From AWTP1-13 sp963832445 (lineage in GTDB: Bacteria > Pseudomonadota > Alphaproteobacteria > Rhizobiales > Hyphomicrobiaceae), in assembly GCA_963832445.1 (NCBI GenBank), contig CAWHUM010000008.1, positions 138,538 through 202,537 on the forward strand: a stretch of DNA of 64,000 bases, written 5' to 3'. The notes beneath the pieces are model-generated. The model was given only the letters and a program-made list of their open reading frames with translations, was not told the DNA's origin and searched no databases. How positions within the stretch are numbered: the stretch's first letter is position 1; every line of letters starts with the position of its first letter. This document shows positions 28,367-36,754 of the stretch, piece by piece. The position numbers were made by a program, and so were the translations under genes.

Positions 28367-29266
28367 ATGGCCGAGAGTGAAGGCGCATCGATCCTCGCCG
28401 AGCTTACCCCTCCATACATGCTCCTACGGCCGGCCGAACAGGCGACTCCGGTCGTGTTCTGCTCGCCGCACTCGGGGAGAATCTACCCCAAGGCATTCCT
28501 GGAAGCCTCGCGGCTCGATCCCATCACCCTGCGCAAGTCCGAGGACTGCTACGTGGACGAGCTGTTCGAGCCGGTAGTGGCGCTGGGCGCACCCATGATC
28601 GCCGCCCGCTTCCCGCGCGCCTATCTCGACGTCAATCGCGAGCCCTACGAGCTCGATCCCGAGCTGTTTCAGGGGCGGCTGCCGGCGTTTGCGAATACCC
28701 AGTCGGCGCGGGTGGTTGGCGGCCTCGGCACGATCGCCCGCATCGTTGCGGACACCGAGGAGATCTACCGGGAGCGGTTGCCGATCGGCACGGCGTTCGA
28801 ACGCATCGAGCGGCTCTACCGGCCGTTCCACGCGGCATTGGCCGATCTTCTGGAGTCGACGCGCAAGGCCTTCGGCATGACTATGCTGATCGACTGTCAT
28901 TCCATGCCTTCGGCCTCCATGGGCCAGCCGGCCGGAGGCCGGCCGCATTTCGTTCTCGGCGACCGGTTCGGGGCTTCGTGCGACGCCAAGCTCACCCGCT
29001 TCATTCGCGATCTGCTGCAGCGGGGCGGCTACGAGGTGCAGATCAACCGCCCCTACGCCGGCGGATTCATTACCGAGCACTACGGCAGCCCGAGCCGGGG
29101 CGTGCACGCGCTGCAGCTCGAGATCAATCGCGCGCTCTATTTGGACGAGGCGACGCTGAGCAAGAGCGCCGACTTCGCGAAGCTGCGGCGGACGCTGGCC
29201 GATGTAGCGGCACGCGTGTTCGAGGCTCTGCCGGTCCTGCTCGAGCGGCGTGCGGCGGCCGAGTAG
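28367..29266 (+). CDS. N-formylglutamate amidohydrolase family protein
   Basis: A 299-residue zinc-dependent hydrolase of the HutG-like family. Motifs: VVFCSPHSGRIYP near residue 30, SEDCYVDELF, ARFPRAYLDVNREPYELDP, the metal-binding LIDCHSMPS (about 169-178) and AGGFITEHYGSP with HALQLEINRALYLDE near the C-terminus. It is expected to cleave N-formylglutamate to glutamate and formate in histidine breakdown, but no other hut gene is nearby, so the natural substrate may differ. Divergent from cpdR. Confidence 0.9.
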   Translation: MAESEGASILAELTPPYMLLRPAEQATPVVFCSPHSGRIYPKAFLEASRLDPITLRKSEDCYVDELFEPVVALGAPMIAARFPRAYLDVNREPYELDPELFQGRLPAFANTQSARVVGGLGTIARIVADTEEIYRERLPIGTAFERIERLYRPFHAALADLLESTRKAFGMTMLIDCHSMPSASMGQPAGGRPHFVLGDRFGASCDAKLTRFIRDLLQRGGYEVQINRPYAGGFITEHYGSPSRGVHALQLEINRALYLDEATLSKSADFAKLRRTLADVAARVFEALPVLLERRAAAE

Positions 29267-29428
29267 GCGTCGGCCTGGCGAGGCGTCATATTGCAGCGCA
29301 ATAGACTCGGCGGCGGCAAGAGCCCCTCCGCGCAGTCCCGTTCGGAGCTTGGGTGGGCCCCTGATTGCCGTGGCAACCCTTGAGCCGCACGCTCTGATGG
29401 CGCTTCAAAAGGCGTTGAAGCAGGCCAC

Positions 29429-29528
29429 AAAAAAGAAAAGGGGCCGCTCGCGGAACGAACGGCCCAAGTCTAGGGAGGAAACGCCCAAGGAGGGCAGCGA
29501 AGCCAGCGATGCAATCGCCAACCTCGCA
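29429..29528 (-). ncRNA. suhB/MmgR-type small RNA, copy 1
   Basis: Read on the minus strand: CCTCCTTGGGCGTTTCCTCC (C-rich, ribosome-binding-site-like target region), then a terminator hairpin GGGCCGTTCG / CGAGCGGCCC followed by CTTTTCTTTTTT. A likely promoter lies at 29535-29563 (CTTGCA, 17 bases, CTAGGT on the minus strand). The core and the position upstream of an inositol-monophosphatase-type gene match the suhB/MmgR (alpha-r8) small RNA of Hyphomicrobiales, which acts on carbon-storage genes. Family assignment is from memory. Confidence 0.75.
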
Positions 29529-29682
29529 ACAGAAACCTAGCTGTGCGACGCACAAATTGCAAGCTTTTCTTTTTGCATTGCAGAAGTCATGGGGTCGCAT
29601 AGGTCAACAATGCTGACCTACCCCAGGGCCGAATTGCCCACGCAACAGGCCACAGCCCTGCGCGATGATGAGCCGAGGTGTC

Positions 29683-29778
29683 AAAAAAGAAGGGGCCGCT
29701 CGGGTAGAGCAGCCCAAGTCTAGGGAGGAAACGCCCAAGGAGGGCTGCGACAGCGCAAGCAGGGCTCGCCCATGTCGC
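29683..29778 (-). ncRNA. suhB/MmgR-type small RNA, copy 2
   Basis: Tandem duplicate of copy 1, 250 bases away. The 31-base core CCTCCTTGGG...CTAGACTTGGG is identical; the terminator is GGGCTGCTC/GAGCGGCCC followed by CTTCTTTTTT. A separate promoter-like pair (TTGCGC, 17 bases, CATATC on the minus strand) lies at 29785-29813. The 5' part differs from copy 1, so the two may have different expression or targets. The remaining spacer between 29529 and 29682 carries no gene. Confidence 0.75.
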
Positions 29779-29943
29779 GCCCTGGATATGGGCATATTCG
29801 CTGCGCTGCGCAATATCACGCCACGCAAGGCCTCATGGCTTTCAGGGGGCATGTGGCCCCTTCGCCACGTAAATCTACGCAGAGGCCAGCAGCGAGCGTT
29901 GTCCGGCGCAGCCGGCGAGTGCTAGTGCGGGGGCCGAGCAAGA

Positions 29944-30765
29944 TTGAAAGACCAGACCGTGACGCGCGCCCGCAAGCCTGCAGCCAAGGATTTCCTGCGT
30001 TTCGCGCACGAGCTGGCCGACATTTCGGCGGCGGCCATCCTGCCCTACTTCCGCCGTTCACTGCGCGTGACCAACAAGCAGGCAGGCGCCGGCTTCGATC
30101 CGGTGACGGCCGCCGACCGGGCAGCGGAGCGGGCGATTCGCGCGGCCATCGCCAGGCGCTTCCCCGATCACGGCATCCTGGGCGAGGAGTTCGCCTCGGT
30201 CGAGGGGTCCGGCCGCCACCAATGGGTCGTCGACCCCATCGACGGAACGCGCGCGTTCATCATGGGGAGCCCGCTCTGGGGCACGCTCATCGGTCTCATC
30301 GACGGCGGCAGGCCGCTGCTCGGGGTCATGGACCAGCCCTTCACGCGGGAGCGGTTCTGGGGTGACGGCCGCACCGCGCACATGCGCGGGCCGGACGGGC
30401 GGTCGCGCCGCCTCAAGACGCGCACCTGTCGCGCCCTGGCGGAGGCTGTCGTCACCAGCACCGATCCCGACATGTTCGCCGGTTCCACGGAACGAGCGGG
30501 ATACGGGCGCGTCAAGGCGCGCGCGCGCATGACGCGCTACGGCGGCGACTGCTACGGTTATTGCCTGCTGGCGGCCGGCTTGGTCGACGTGGTGATCGAG
30601 GTTGGCCTGAAGTCGCACGACATCGTGGCCCTGATCCCCATCATCGAAGGTGCGGGCGGACGTGTCACCACCTGGGACGGCGGGCCGGCGCTCGATGGCG
30701 GTCGGATCGTTGCTGCCGGCGATCCGCGCGTGCATGCGGAGGCGCTGCAGCTTCTCCGCGCATAG
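29944..30765 (+). CDS. hisN: Histidinol-phosphatase, inositol-monophosphatase family
   Basis: A 273-residue lithium-sensitive phosphatase. Metal ligands appear in GEEFASVEG, in VVDPIDGTRAFIMG and in the C-terminal LKSHDIVALIPIIEGAGGRV. The stretch RYGGDCYGYCLLAAGLVDVVIE is typical of HisN-type histidinol-phosphatases rather than true SuhB. It would carry out the dephosphorylation of histidinol phosphate in histidine synthesis. The start is a TTG at 29944; a GTG at 29959 is an alternative. Preceded by the two antisense-oriented small RNAs. Confidence 0.85.
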   Translation: MKDQTVTRARKPAAKDFLRFAHELADISAAAILPYFRRSLRVTNKQAGAGFDPVTAADRAAERAIRAAIARRFPDHGILGEEFASVEGSGRHQWVVDPIDGTRAFIMGSPLWGTLIGLIDGGRPLLGVMDQPFTRERFWGDGRTAHMRGPDGRSRRLKTRTCRALAEAVVTSTDPDMFAGSTERAGYGRVKARARMTRYGGDCYGYCLLAAGLVDVVIEVGLKSHDIVALIPIIEGAGGRVTTWDGGPALDGGRIVAAGDPRVHAEALQLLRA

Positions 30766-30802
30766 CCGCAGTCACGTCTCCGCGCGTCCGCGCGCGGCAG
30801 GG

Positions 30803-31762
30803 TCAGGGCACGGGCGCGTCCACGCCCATATAGGCATCGAATGCTGCCCAGAAGTCTTTGCGGACCGCGTCGGTCTCTTGCAGGATCTCGTGGCGCGCCT
30901 GGGACAAGAGCACGTGCGTGCCCACCTTGAGCTTCTGCCCGAATTCCTCGATGGCCGTGGTGGAAACGATGGTATCCATGCCCGCCGCGAACAGCAGCAG
31001 CGGCACCTTCACCTTCAACGGGTAGTCGGGCGCCGATACCCTGGCGATCGACCTGAGCGCGGCTCTGAGCCAGCCGATGGTCGGCGAGCCGAGCCCGAGG
31101 GCGGGCGCTGCCTCGATGATCATGCGGTTGCGGGCGTAGCGCTCGGGGTCCGTCGTCAGGGGATTGTTCTCGAACGGCGCTGCCTCGATCGGCTCGTCGC
31201 TACCGCCCGAGGCATAGAACCGGCCAAGCCCGATGCCGCCCATGATCTCCGCGTAAACGCGCGCAAGTCCTGGCCCCGGACGCAGCCGCGCCTCGGCGAT
31301 CTCGATCATGGGGGCGGACAGAACCATGCGCTCGAACCAGGGGCTCGGCTCGCCGGCATTGCGCAGCAGAATGTGACCGCCCATCGAGTGCGCCATGGCG
31401 AAGTGGGGCGGCCGGCAATCCGGCAGCACGATCTCCCGCATGAAGGCCGCAAGGTCCTGATCGAATTCGGCGAACGAGCGCACGTGCCCTTTCCTCGGAT
31501 TGGAGAGCAGGCGCTCGGAGCCGCCCTGACCGCGCCAATCCATGGTGGCGACCGCAAAGCCGCGCCGGCGCAGGTCTGCGACCACCTCGAAATACTTCTC
31601 GATGCACTCGCCGCGGCCCTGGAACAGGCACATGGTGCCGCGCGCCGGGCCGCGCGTGGCCTCCCAGCGCGCGAAGCGCAAGCTCAATCTGCCCGAGCTT
31701 TTGAAGGTGCCGACGGTGGCGCCGCTGGGAACCGGATTCTTGGCCAGTGCGACCAGTTCCAT
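30803..31762 (-). CDS. Alpha/beta hydrolase, lysophospholipase-like
   Basis: A 319-residue serine hydrolase. Oxyanion region CLFQGRGECIEKYFE, the strand VATMDWRGQGGSERL, and the nucleophile elbow AHSMGGH (serine at about 126) are visible; the acid is likely in LLFAAGMDTIVST and the histidine in QARHEILQE. This is the PldB/monoglyceride-lipase group. GGGAGG precedes the ATG at 31762. It converges with hisN. It probably acts on lysophospholipids or similar lipids in the cytoplasm. Confidence 0.85.
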   Translation of the reverse strand: MELVALAKNPVPSGATVGTFKSSGRLSLRFARWEATRGPARGTMCLFQGRGECIEKYFEVVADLRRRGFAVATMDWRGQGGSERLLSNPRKGHVRSFAEFDQDLAAFMREIVLPDCRPPHFAMAHSMGGHILLRNAGEPSPWFERMVLSAPMIEIAEARLRPGPGLARVYAEIMGGIGLGRFYASGGSDEPIEAAPFENNPLTTDPERYARNRMIIEAAPALGLGSPTIGWLRAALRSIARVSAPDYPLKVKVPLLLFAAGMDTIVSTTAIEEFGQKLKVGTHVLLSQARHEILQETDAVRKDFWAAFDAYMGVDAPVP

Positions 31763-31860
31763 GCCCGCCTCCCGCCCGTCCGCATCCCCCACGCGCACGC
31801 CTTATAGCAGGCTCGGGAGCCGAAAGCAGCCAATGACGCAGCGGAGCGCGGGCGCAAGGC

Positions 31861-31890
31861 AAAAAGACCCTGGCTTTGCAGCCAGGGTCA
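31861..31890 (-). terminator. Rho-independent terminator
   Basis: Minus strand: GACCCTGGCT, loop GCAA, AGCCAGGGTC, then TTTTT. It lies 27 bases after the stop of the secreted protein gene at 31918. Confidence 0.9.
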
Positions 31891-31917
31891 CAAGGGAGCA
31901 GTCAATCGATGGGGATA

Positions 31918-32508
31918 CTAGTCGCCGTACCACCACCCGCGGCGCGGGCCGCCGTAGCCGTATGGGGGTCCGCCGTACGGGGGGGGGCCATCGCGCCAGC
32001 GGCGATCGTAGCCGTATGGCCTGTCGTCGTAGCGGTACGGCCGATTGAACGCGTAGGGTCCGAACGGCCGACCTTCCAGAGGCCTCACCTCGACGACCTG
32101 GCCGGAGCAACGGTGCAGCGTCAGCTCGAACAGGCGGCCATTCGGGCGGCGCGCCTTCATCACAACCATTTCGCCCTGCTGTTGGCCGTCATGGAAGTCC
32201 TGCCAGCCCGAATCGGTCAGCTGCTGGCGCACTTCGCCGCTGCGCACGCAATTCTTGTTCGAGTACCTGTTGCCGGGCGGTGCGAACGGCGGCGGGGCGG
32301 AGAACTTCTTCGGCACCGGCCGGTCGTCGTCATCGCCATCGTCGTCCCGGTTGTTGTATCCGGGGCCGGGAGGAGGAGGCGCCTTGCGGCGCGGATCGGT
32401 ATACGCTCCGCGGTCATCGTCGTCATCGACATCTGCAGCGTAGGCACCGCCCATGGGCACCATCGCCGCGGCAGCGAGCAGGCTCGCCGCCAACACCCAG
32501 CTCCTCAT
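31918..32508 (-). CDS. Secreted proline/glycine/tyrosine-rich protein
   Basis: A 196-residue protein with a signal peptide (SWVLAASLLAAAAMVPMGGAYA). An acidic linker (DDDDD, later DDDGDDDD) with many prolines leads to a small folded part with two cysteines (NKNCVRSGE, LHRCSGQ) that includes QLTDSGWQDFHDGQQQGEMVVMKARR, a PepSY-like beta-hairpin. The tail is rich in Tyr, Gly and Pro. The start follows GGAGAGCGGAG. The large in-frame extension upstream to 33297 is only the antisense of hsp20. Likely periplasmic; function unknown. Confidence 0.7.
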   Translation of the reverse strand: MRSWVLAASLLAAAAMVPMGGAYAADVDDDDDRGAYTDPRRKAPPPPGPGYNNRDDDGDDDDRPVPKKFSAPPPFAPPGNRYSNKNCVRSGEVRQQLTDSGWQDFHDGQQQGEMVVMKARRPNGRLFELTLHRCSGQVVEVRPLEGRPFGPYAFNRPYRYDDRPYGYDRRWRDGPPPYGGPPYGYGGPRRGWWYGD

Positions 32509-32678
32509 CTCCGCTCTCCTCGATAATCGCAATACCCGCCGCAAAAAGAGATCTGCATTGTTGCGCCAAGCACCTGAACCCGCGATGAAGGCGAAGTGTT
32601 GTCCGAGGCGGCGCAGCGCCCTTCGGACAGGCCGGCCAAGCCCGACATCGACAAGCCCAAAAATGCCTTGGCACTCCC

Positions 32679-32707
32679 CTTGACGGACTGCCAAGCGCCC
32701 CCAAATA
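32679..32707 (+). promoter_or_regulatory. RpoH-type heat-shock promoter of hsp20
   Basis: CTTGAC at 32679-32684, 13 bases, then CCCCCAAATA at 32698-32707. This matches the sigma-32 consensus CTTGAA / CCCCATNTA in sequence and spacing and points at the hsp20 gene. Confidence 0.7.
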
Positions 32708-32711
32708 CGGA

Positions 32712-32826
32712 TCAGCGCATGCCACTGATGGGTGCGCACCGAGAGCTGCCTGGCCCCGACGGGCAGGCGAGTGCCCCACCTTCGGGCAGGCAGATGACAC
32801 ACGTCGCTTCTAAAGGAGGACCTGTG
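32712..32826 (+). promoter_or_regulatory. Candidate ROSE-type RNA thermometer
   Basis: The hsp20 leader of about 110 bases has consecutive small hairpins (GCCTGGCCCCGACGGGCAGGC; TGCCCCACCTTCGGGCA) and then TCGCT, which fits the ROSE UYGCU motif, just before AAAGGAGGAC, the ribosome-binding site. Rhizobial hsp20 genes often carry this element. The final hairpin is weak by eye. Confidence 0.4.
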
Positions 32827-33285
32827 ATGCGACACATCGATTTTACCCCCCTCTATCGTTCCACCGTCGGCTTCGACCGCCTGTTCAACATGCTGGACTC
32901 CGTGTCCGGGCTTGATCAGGGCCCGACTGCCTATCCGCCCTACAACATCGAGCGGCTGGGCGAGAACGAGTACCGGATCACCATGGCGGTCGCCGGCTTC
33001 GCCCAGGATGAGATCCGGATCGACGTAAAGGAGCAGACGCTCAGCGTCGTGGGCGAGAAGAAGGCCGAGGAGAAGGAGCGCGAGTTCCTGCATCGCGGCA
33101 TCGCTGCGCGCACGTTCGAGCGGCGCTTCCAGCTGGCCGACCATGTGGAGGTGAAGGGCGCCGACCTCAAGGACGGCTTGCTGCACGTCGATCTCGTGCG
33201 CAACGTTCCCGAGCGCCTGAAGGCGCGCACCATCGCCATCGGCAATGGCAAGGCGGCGGCCAAGCAGGTCGAGGTTGCTGCCTAA
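32827..33285 (+). CDS. Hsp20/IbpA-type small heat shock protein
   Basis: A 152-residue alpha-crystallin-domain chaperone. N-terminus DFTPLYRSTVGFDRLFNMLD, crystallin core YRITMAVAGFAQDEIRIDVKEQTLSVVGEKK, and ARTFERRFQLADHVEVKGADLKDGLLHVDL are class A rhizobial Hsp20 features. It binds unfolded proteins without ATP. AAAGGAGGA precedes the ATG. Upstream signals point to control by RpoH and perhaps by an RNA thermometer. A terminator follows. Confidence 0.95.
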   Translation: MRHIDFTPLYRSTVGFDRLFNMLDSVSGLDQGPTAYPPYNIERLGENEYRITMAVAGFAQDEIRIDVKEQTLSVVGEKKAEEKEREFLHRGIAARTFERRFQLADHVEVKGADLKDGLLHVDLVRNVPERLKARTIAIGNGKAAAKQVEVAA

Positions 33286-33312
33286 CGGCACACCCAAGGC
33301 TTAGAAGGACGG

Positions 33313-33343
33313 CGGGCGTCGCTCAGCGGCGCCCGCTCCTTTT
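33313..33343 (+). terminator. Rho-independent terminator of hsp20
   Basis: CGGGCGTCGC, loop TCA, GCGGCGCCCG, then CTCCTTTT. It separates hsp20 from the converging ligA gene, whose stop is at 33347. Confidence 0.9.
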
Positions 33344-33346
33344 CGT

Positions 33347-35479
33347 TCAACCTCGCCCGACCAGCTTCAGCCACTCGTCCTCGGTGAGCACGGTGACACC
33401 GGCCTCGCGCGCCTTGGCGAGCTTCGAGCCGGCGTCGGCGCCGGCCACCACGTAGTCGGTTTTCTTCGAGACCGAGCCCGACACCTTGGCGCCCAGCCGC
33501 TCGGCCAGCGCCTTGGCCTCGTTGCGCGTCATCTTCTCGAGCGAGCCGGTGAACACCACGGTTTTGTCGGTGACGGGCGAGGCTGCCGCCGCTGCTCTCA
33601 CGAACGGCTGGACGTCAACCTGCTCGAGGAGGTCATCCAAAGCCTTGATGTTGTGCGGCTCGCCGAAGAACGCGATGAGCGCGTCCACCACGGTCTCGCC
33701 GATCCCTTCGATATCGTCGAGCTCGCGGTAGGCTTCGCTGCCCTTGCCACCCTTGGCTGCGGCGACCGCCACGTCACGAAACGCATCGAGCGTGCCCAGC
33801 GCCTTGGCAAGATCGCGCGCGGTCGTCTCGCCGACGTGGCGGATGCCCAGCGCATAGATGAAGCGATCGAGTGGAGTCTTGCGCCGCGCCTCGATCGACT
33901 TGAAAAGGTTGTCGACCGACTTCTCGCCGAACCCCTTCTTGGCGGCCAGGCGCGCCTCCGGCGGCAGGCGGGCATCGCGCGCAGCCAGCGTGAAGATGTG
34001 GGCCGGCTCCTTGATGAGGTCCTCATCGTAGAACAGTTCGATCTGCTTCTCGCCTAGGCCCTCGATGTCGAAGGCATTGCGCGAGACGAAGTGCTTCAGC
34101 CGCTCCTTGAGCTGCGCCCGGCATATCAGGCCGCCGGTACAGCGCCGCACCACGTCGGCCTCGCCCGTTTTGGCATCGACCTCGCGAACAGCGGCGCTTC
34201 CGCACACGGGGCACAAATGCGGGAACTTGTAGGGCTTGGCGCCTTTGGGACGCTTGTCGAGCACCGCGCCCATTACCTGCGGGATGACGTCGCCGGCGCG
34301 CCGCACGATTACAGCGTCGCCGATGCGGATGTCTTTGCGCGCGATTTCGTCCTCGTTGTGCAGCGTGGCGTTGGAAACCACCACACCGCCGACCGTCACC
34401 GGCTCCAACTTGGCGGCGGGGGTGAGCGCCCCCGTGCGGCCGACCTGGATCTCGATGTCGAGCAGCTTGGTGGTCACCTCCTCGGCCGGGAACTTGTGGG
34501 CGATGGCCCAGCGCGGCGCGCGCGAGACGAAGCCCAGCCGCTCCTGCCAATCGAGGCGGTTGACCTTGTAGACGACGCCGTCGATGTCGTAGCCGAGCGA
34601 GGCGCGCTTTGCGCCAATCTCGCGATAGTAGGCGAGGACGTCCTCGAGGCTGTCGCAGACGCGCAGCAGAGGGTTGGTGGGCAGCCCCCAGCGGCCGAAG
34701 CATTCGATCGCGCCCGATTGCGTCTTGGCCGGCAGCGCGCTCGCCGCTCCCCAGGCATACGCAAAAAACCGCAAAGGGCGGCGCGCGGTGATGGAAGGAT
34801 CGAGCTGGCGCAGGGAGCCGGCGGCGGCGTTGCGCGGATTGGCGAACACCTTGCCTCCGCTCGCCGACTGCTCGGCGTTGAGCTTCTTGAAGTCGGCATG
34901 GGCCAAGTAGATCTCGCCGCGCACCTCAATGCGGCCCGGCACATTGCGTCCACTGAGCCGCTGCGGCACTTGCTTGATCGTCTTGACATTGGGGGTGACG
35001 TTCTCGCCTTCGACGCCATCTCCGCGCGTTGCGCCCTGCACGAGCCGGCCGTCTTCGTAGGTGAGCGAAATGGACAGGCCATCGATCTTCGGCTCCGCCA
35101 CGACCTCGATCGTAGCCTCGGCCCCAAGCCCCAGGAAACGACGGACGCGGCCCATGAAGTCGGCGACTTCCTCCTCGTCGAAGGCGTTGCCGAGCGAGAG
35201 CATGGGCACGGCGTGGCGCACCTTGCCGAAGGCTTCCACGGGCGCCGCGCCAACCCGGTCGGATGGACTGTCGGGGCGCCGCAGGGCGGGAAAACGCGCC
35301 TCTATCGCCGCGTTGCGCTCGCGCAGCGCGTCGTATTCGGCATCGGAGATCTCGGGCGCATCCTTGCGGTAGTAAAGCTGATCGTGATGGGCGATTTCGG
35401 CCGCGAGGCGCTTGAGCTCAGCCTTCGCCTCCGCCTCGCTCAGTCCCTCGACCGGCTTGTTGGATGCATTCGCTTTCAT
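33347..35479 (-). CDS. ligA: NAD-dependent DNA ligase LigA
   Basis: A 710-residue ligase that seals nicks in replication and repair. Domains in order: Ia (about 10-80), adenylation with the active-site lysine K131 in EPKIDGLS, OB fold (VGRTGALTPAAKLEPVTVGG), zinc finger with four cysteines (CPVCG ... CTGGLICRAQ), helix-hairpin-helix repeats, and a C-terminal BRCT domain (KTVVFTGSLEKMTRNEAKALAERLG). Full length and intact. It is the last gene of the minus-strand block that starts at mraZ. In related genomes recN lies between bamD and ligA; here the gap is 71 bases. Confidence 0.97.
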   Translation of the reverse strand: MKANASNKPVEGLSEAEAKAELKRLAAEIAHHDQLYYRKDAPEISDAEYDALRERNAAIEARFPALRRPDSPSDRVGAAPVEAFGKVRHAVPMLSLGNAFDEEEVADFMGRVRRFLGLGAEATIEVVAEPKIDGLSISLTYEDGRLVQGATRGDGVEGENVTPNVKTIKQVPQRLSGRNVPGRIEVRGEIYLAHADFKKLNAEQSASGGKVFANPRNAAAGSLRQLDPSITARRPLRFFAYAWGAASALPAKTQSGAIECFGRWGLPTNPLLRVCDSLEDVLAYYREIGAKRASLGYDIDGVVYKVNRLDWQERLGFVSRAPRWAIAHKFPAEEVTTKLLDIEIQVGRTGALTPAAKLEPVTVGGVVVSNATLHNEDEIARKDIRIGDAVIVRRAGDVIPQVMGAVLDKRPKGAKPYKFPHLCPVCGSAAVREVDAKTGEADVVRRCTGGLICRAQLKERLKHFVSRNAFDIEGLGEKQIELFYDEDLIKEPAHIFTLAARDARLPPEARLAAKKGFGEKSVDNLFKSIEARRKTPLDRFIYALGIRHVGETTARDLAKALGTLDAFRDVAVAAAKGGKGSEAYRELDDIEGIGETVVDALIAFFGEPHNIKALDDLLEQVDVQPFVRAAAAASPVTDKTVVFTGSLEKMTRNEAKALAERLGAKVSGSVSKKTDYVVAGADAGSKLAKAREAGVTVLTEDEWLKLVGRG

Positions 35480-35550
35480 GCCGGCGAGATTGCCCCCGCA
35501 GAAGCAGAAAGACCATCCTCGGGGCGGCGTTGTCCGCCGCTAGCTGCGGC

Positions 35551-36528
35551 TCAGCCGTAGGGCGGCCGGCCGTTCGGGCCCTTCGCCGTGGGCACGTCGC
35601 CCTTCGGCGCCGGCATGTCGTTGGCCGGCGGCTGGCCGGGACCCGGCGCCTTCGGCTCGACCTCCGGCTGCTTCTTGGAGCCCGGCGTGAGCGCTTTCAG
35701 CGTCTTGGTGAACCAGGAATCGCCGCCGATCGACGGGCTCACGCCGCCCGACTTCAGGAGCGCGTAGGAGCGCTTGTACCAATCCGAGTTCGGGAAATTG
35801 TGCCCAAGCACCGCTGCAGCGGCCTGCGCCTCGGGCACGACGCCCAGCGTCATGTTGGCCTCGCAGATGCGATAGAGGGCCTCCTCCGCGTGCGCCGTCG
35901 TCTGGTACTCGGCCACCACCGTCTTGAAGCGATTGATGGCACCCACGTAGTTCTGACGATTGAGGTAGTAGCGGCCGACGTTCATCTCCGAGGCGGCCAA
36001 TATGTCCTCGGCAATGCGCACCCGGTTGATCGCTTGCTTGGTGTAGGGGCTGTCGGGATAGCGCTGCACGAGCAGCTTGAGCTCCGCCAGTGCCTTGCGC
36101 GTGGCTGTTTGATCGCGCTGCGGCTCCTTGATCTCGTCGAAGTTGGCAGACGCGATGATGTGGTGCGCCAGCGCTGCATCCTTGGTGCCGGGATGCATGG
36201 TGGTGTAGCGCTTGCCTGCGGCTTGCGCCTCCGGGAACTTGCCGCCCTTGTAGTAGGCGTAGGCCGCCATCACCATCGCCCGGCGCGCTTCCGGCGAGTA
36301 GGGATGATCGCGGTCGAGATCCTCGAACTTCCTGGCTGCTTCGTAGAAGGCACCCTTGTTGAGCAGGCTGTCGGCATCCGCAAACATCTTGCCGGGCGGG
36401 TCGGGATTGAGCACCTTGGCGGCGTCGCTGGTGGACGAGCAGCCCGCGGCCGTGAGCGCGGCGGCAACCACGAGCCAATGCGCCAGCACGCGCACGCCCA
36501 GCAATCGCCCGAAAGCCTGAAGCACCAT
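35551..36528 (-). CDS. bamD: Outer membrane assembly lipoprotein BamD
   Basis: A 325-residue lipoprotein of the beta-barrel assembly machine. The signal peptide ends in the lipobox LTAAGC with the lipidated cysteine at residue 30. TPR-like helices follow (LLNKGAFYEAARKFEDLDRDHPYSPEARRAMVM, LLVQRYPDSPYTKQAINRVRIAED, NYVGAINRFKTVVAEYQTTAHAEEALYRICEA). The C-terminal 60 residues are proline-rich and disordered. It anchors to the inner face of the outer membrane and helps fold porins. Located between lpxC and ligA as in other Hyphomicrobiales. Confidence 0.93.
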   Translation of the reverse strand: MVLQAFGRLLGVRVLAHWLVVAAALTAAGCSSTSDAAKVLNPDPPGKMFADADSLLNKGAFYEAARKFEDLDRDHPYSPEARRAMVMAAYAYYKGGKFPEAQAAGKRYTTMHPGTKDAALAHHIIASANFDEIKEPQRDQTATRKALAELKLLVQRYPDSPYTKQAINRVRIAEDILAASEMNVGRYYLNRQNYVGAINRFKTVVAEYQTTAHAEEALYRICEANMTLGVVPEAQAAAAVLGHNFPNSDWYKRSYALLKSGGVSPSIGGDSWFTKTLKALTPGSKKQPEVEPKAPGPGQPPANDMPAPKGDVPTAKGPNGRPPYG

Positions 36529-36754
36529 ACGCCCGTATCCCTGCTCCGCCCCGGTTCTTGCGCCGGAGCGGTAGTCCAGTCTTTGCGCCCGCCCAGTGGC
36601 GCCAGAGGGCCCAACGACCCAGCTCGAATCAGCCGGCCACCCGCAAGCACCCTAGGATCGGCATACTTTGGCGCGAAATTGTGTTGGCGCGTCCAATCGC
36701 ATGCCGAATATCGGCTCGTTTATGTGCTGTTTGTGGACGACTGCCTCGCCAGCG

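Noticed and set aside
29250..29925. Short open frames around the small RNAs (for example 29250-29540 and 29665-29925)
   Set aside because: Both carry the same coding-like string only because they cross the duplicated small RNA; terminators and promoters fit RNA genes on the other strand.
32509..33297. N-terminal extension of the secreted protein at 31918 across hsp20
   Set aside because: The extension is hsp20 antisense; the signal peptide and ribosome-binding site fix the start at 32508.
34091..35560. 489-codon open frame antisense to ligA
   Set aside because: Shadow frame; ligA is complete on the other strand.
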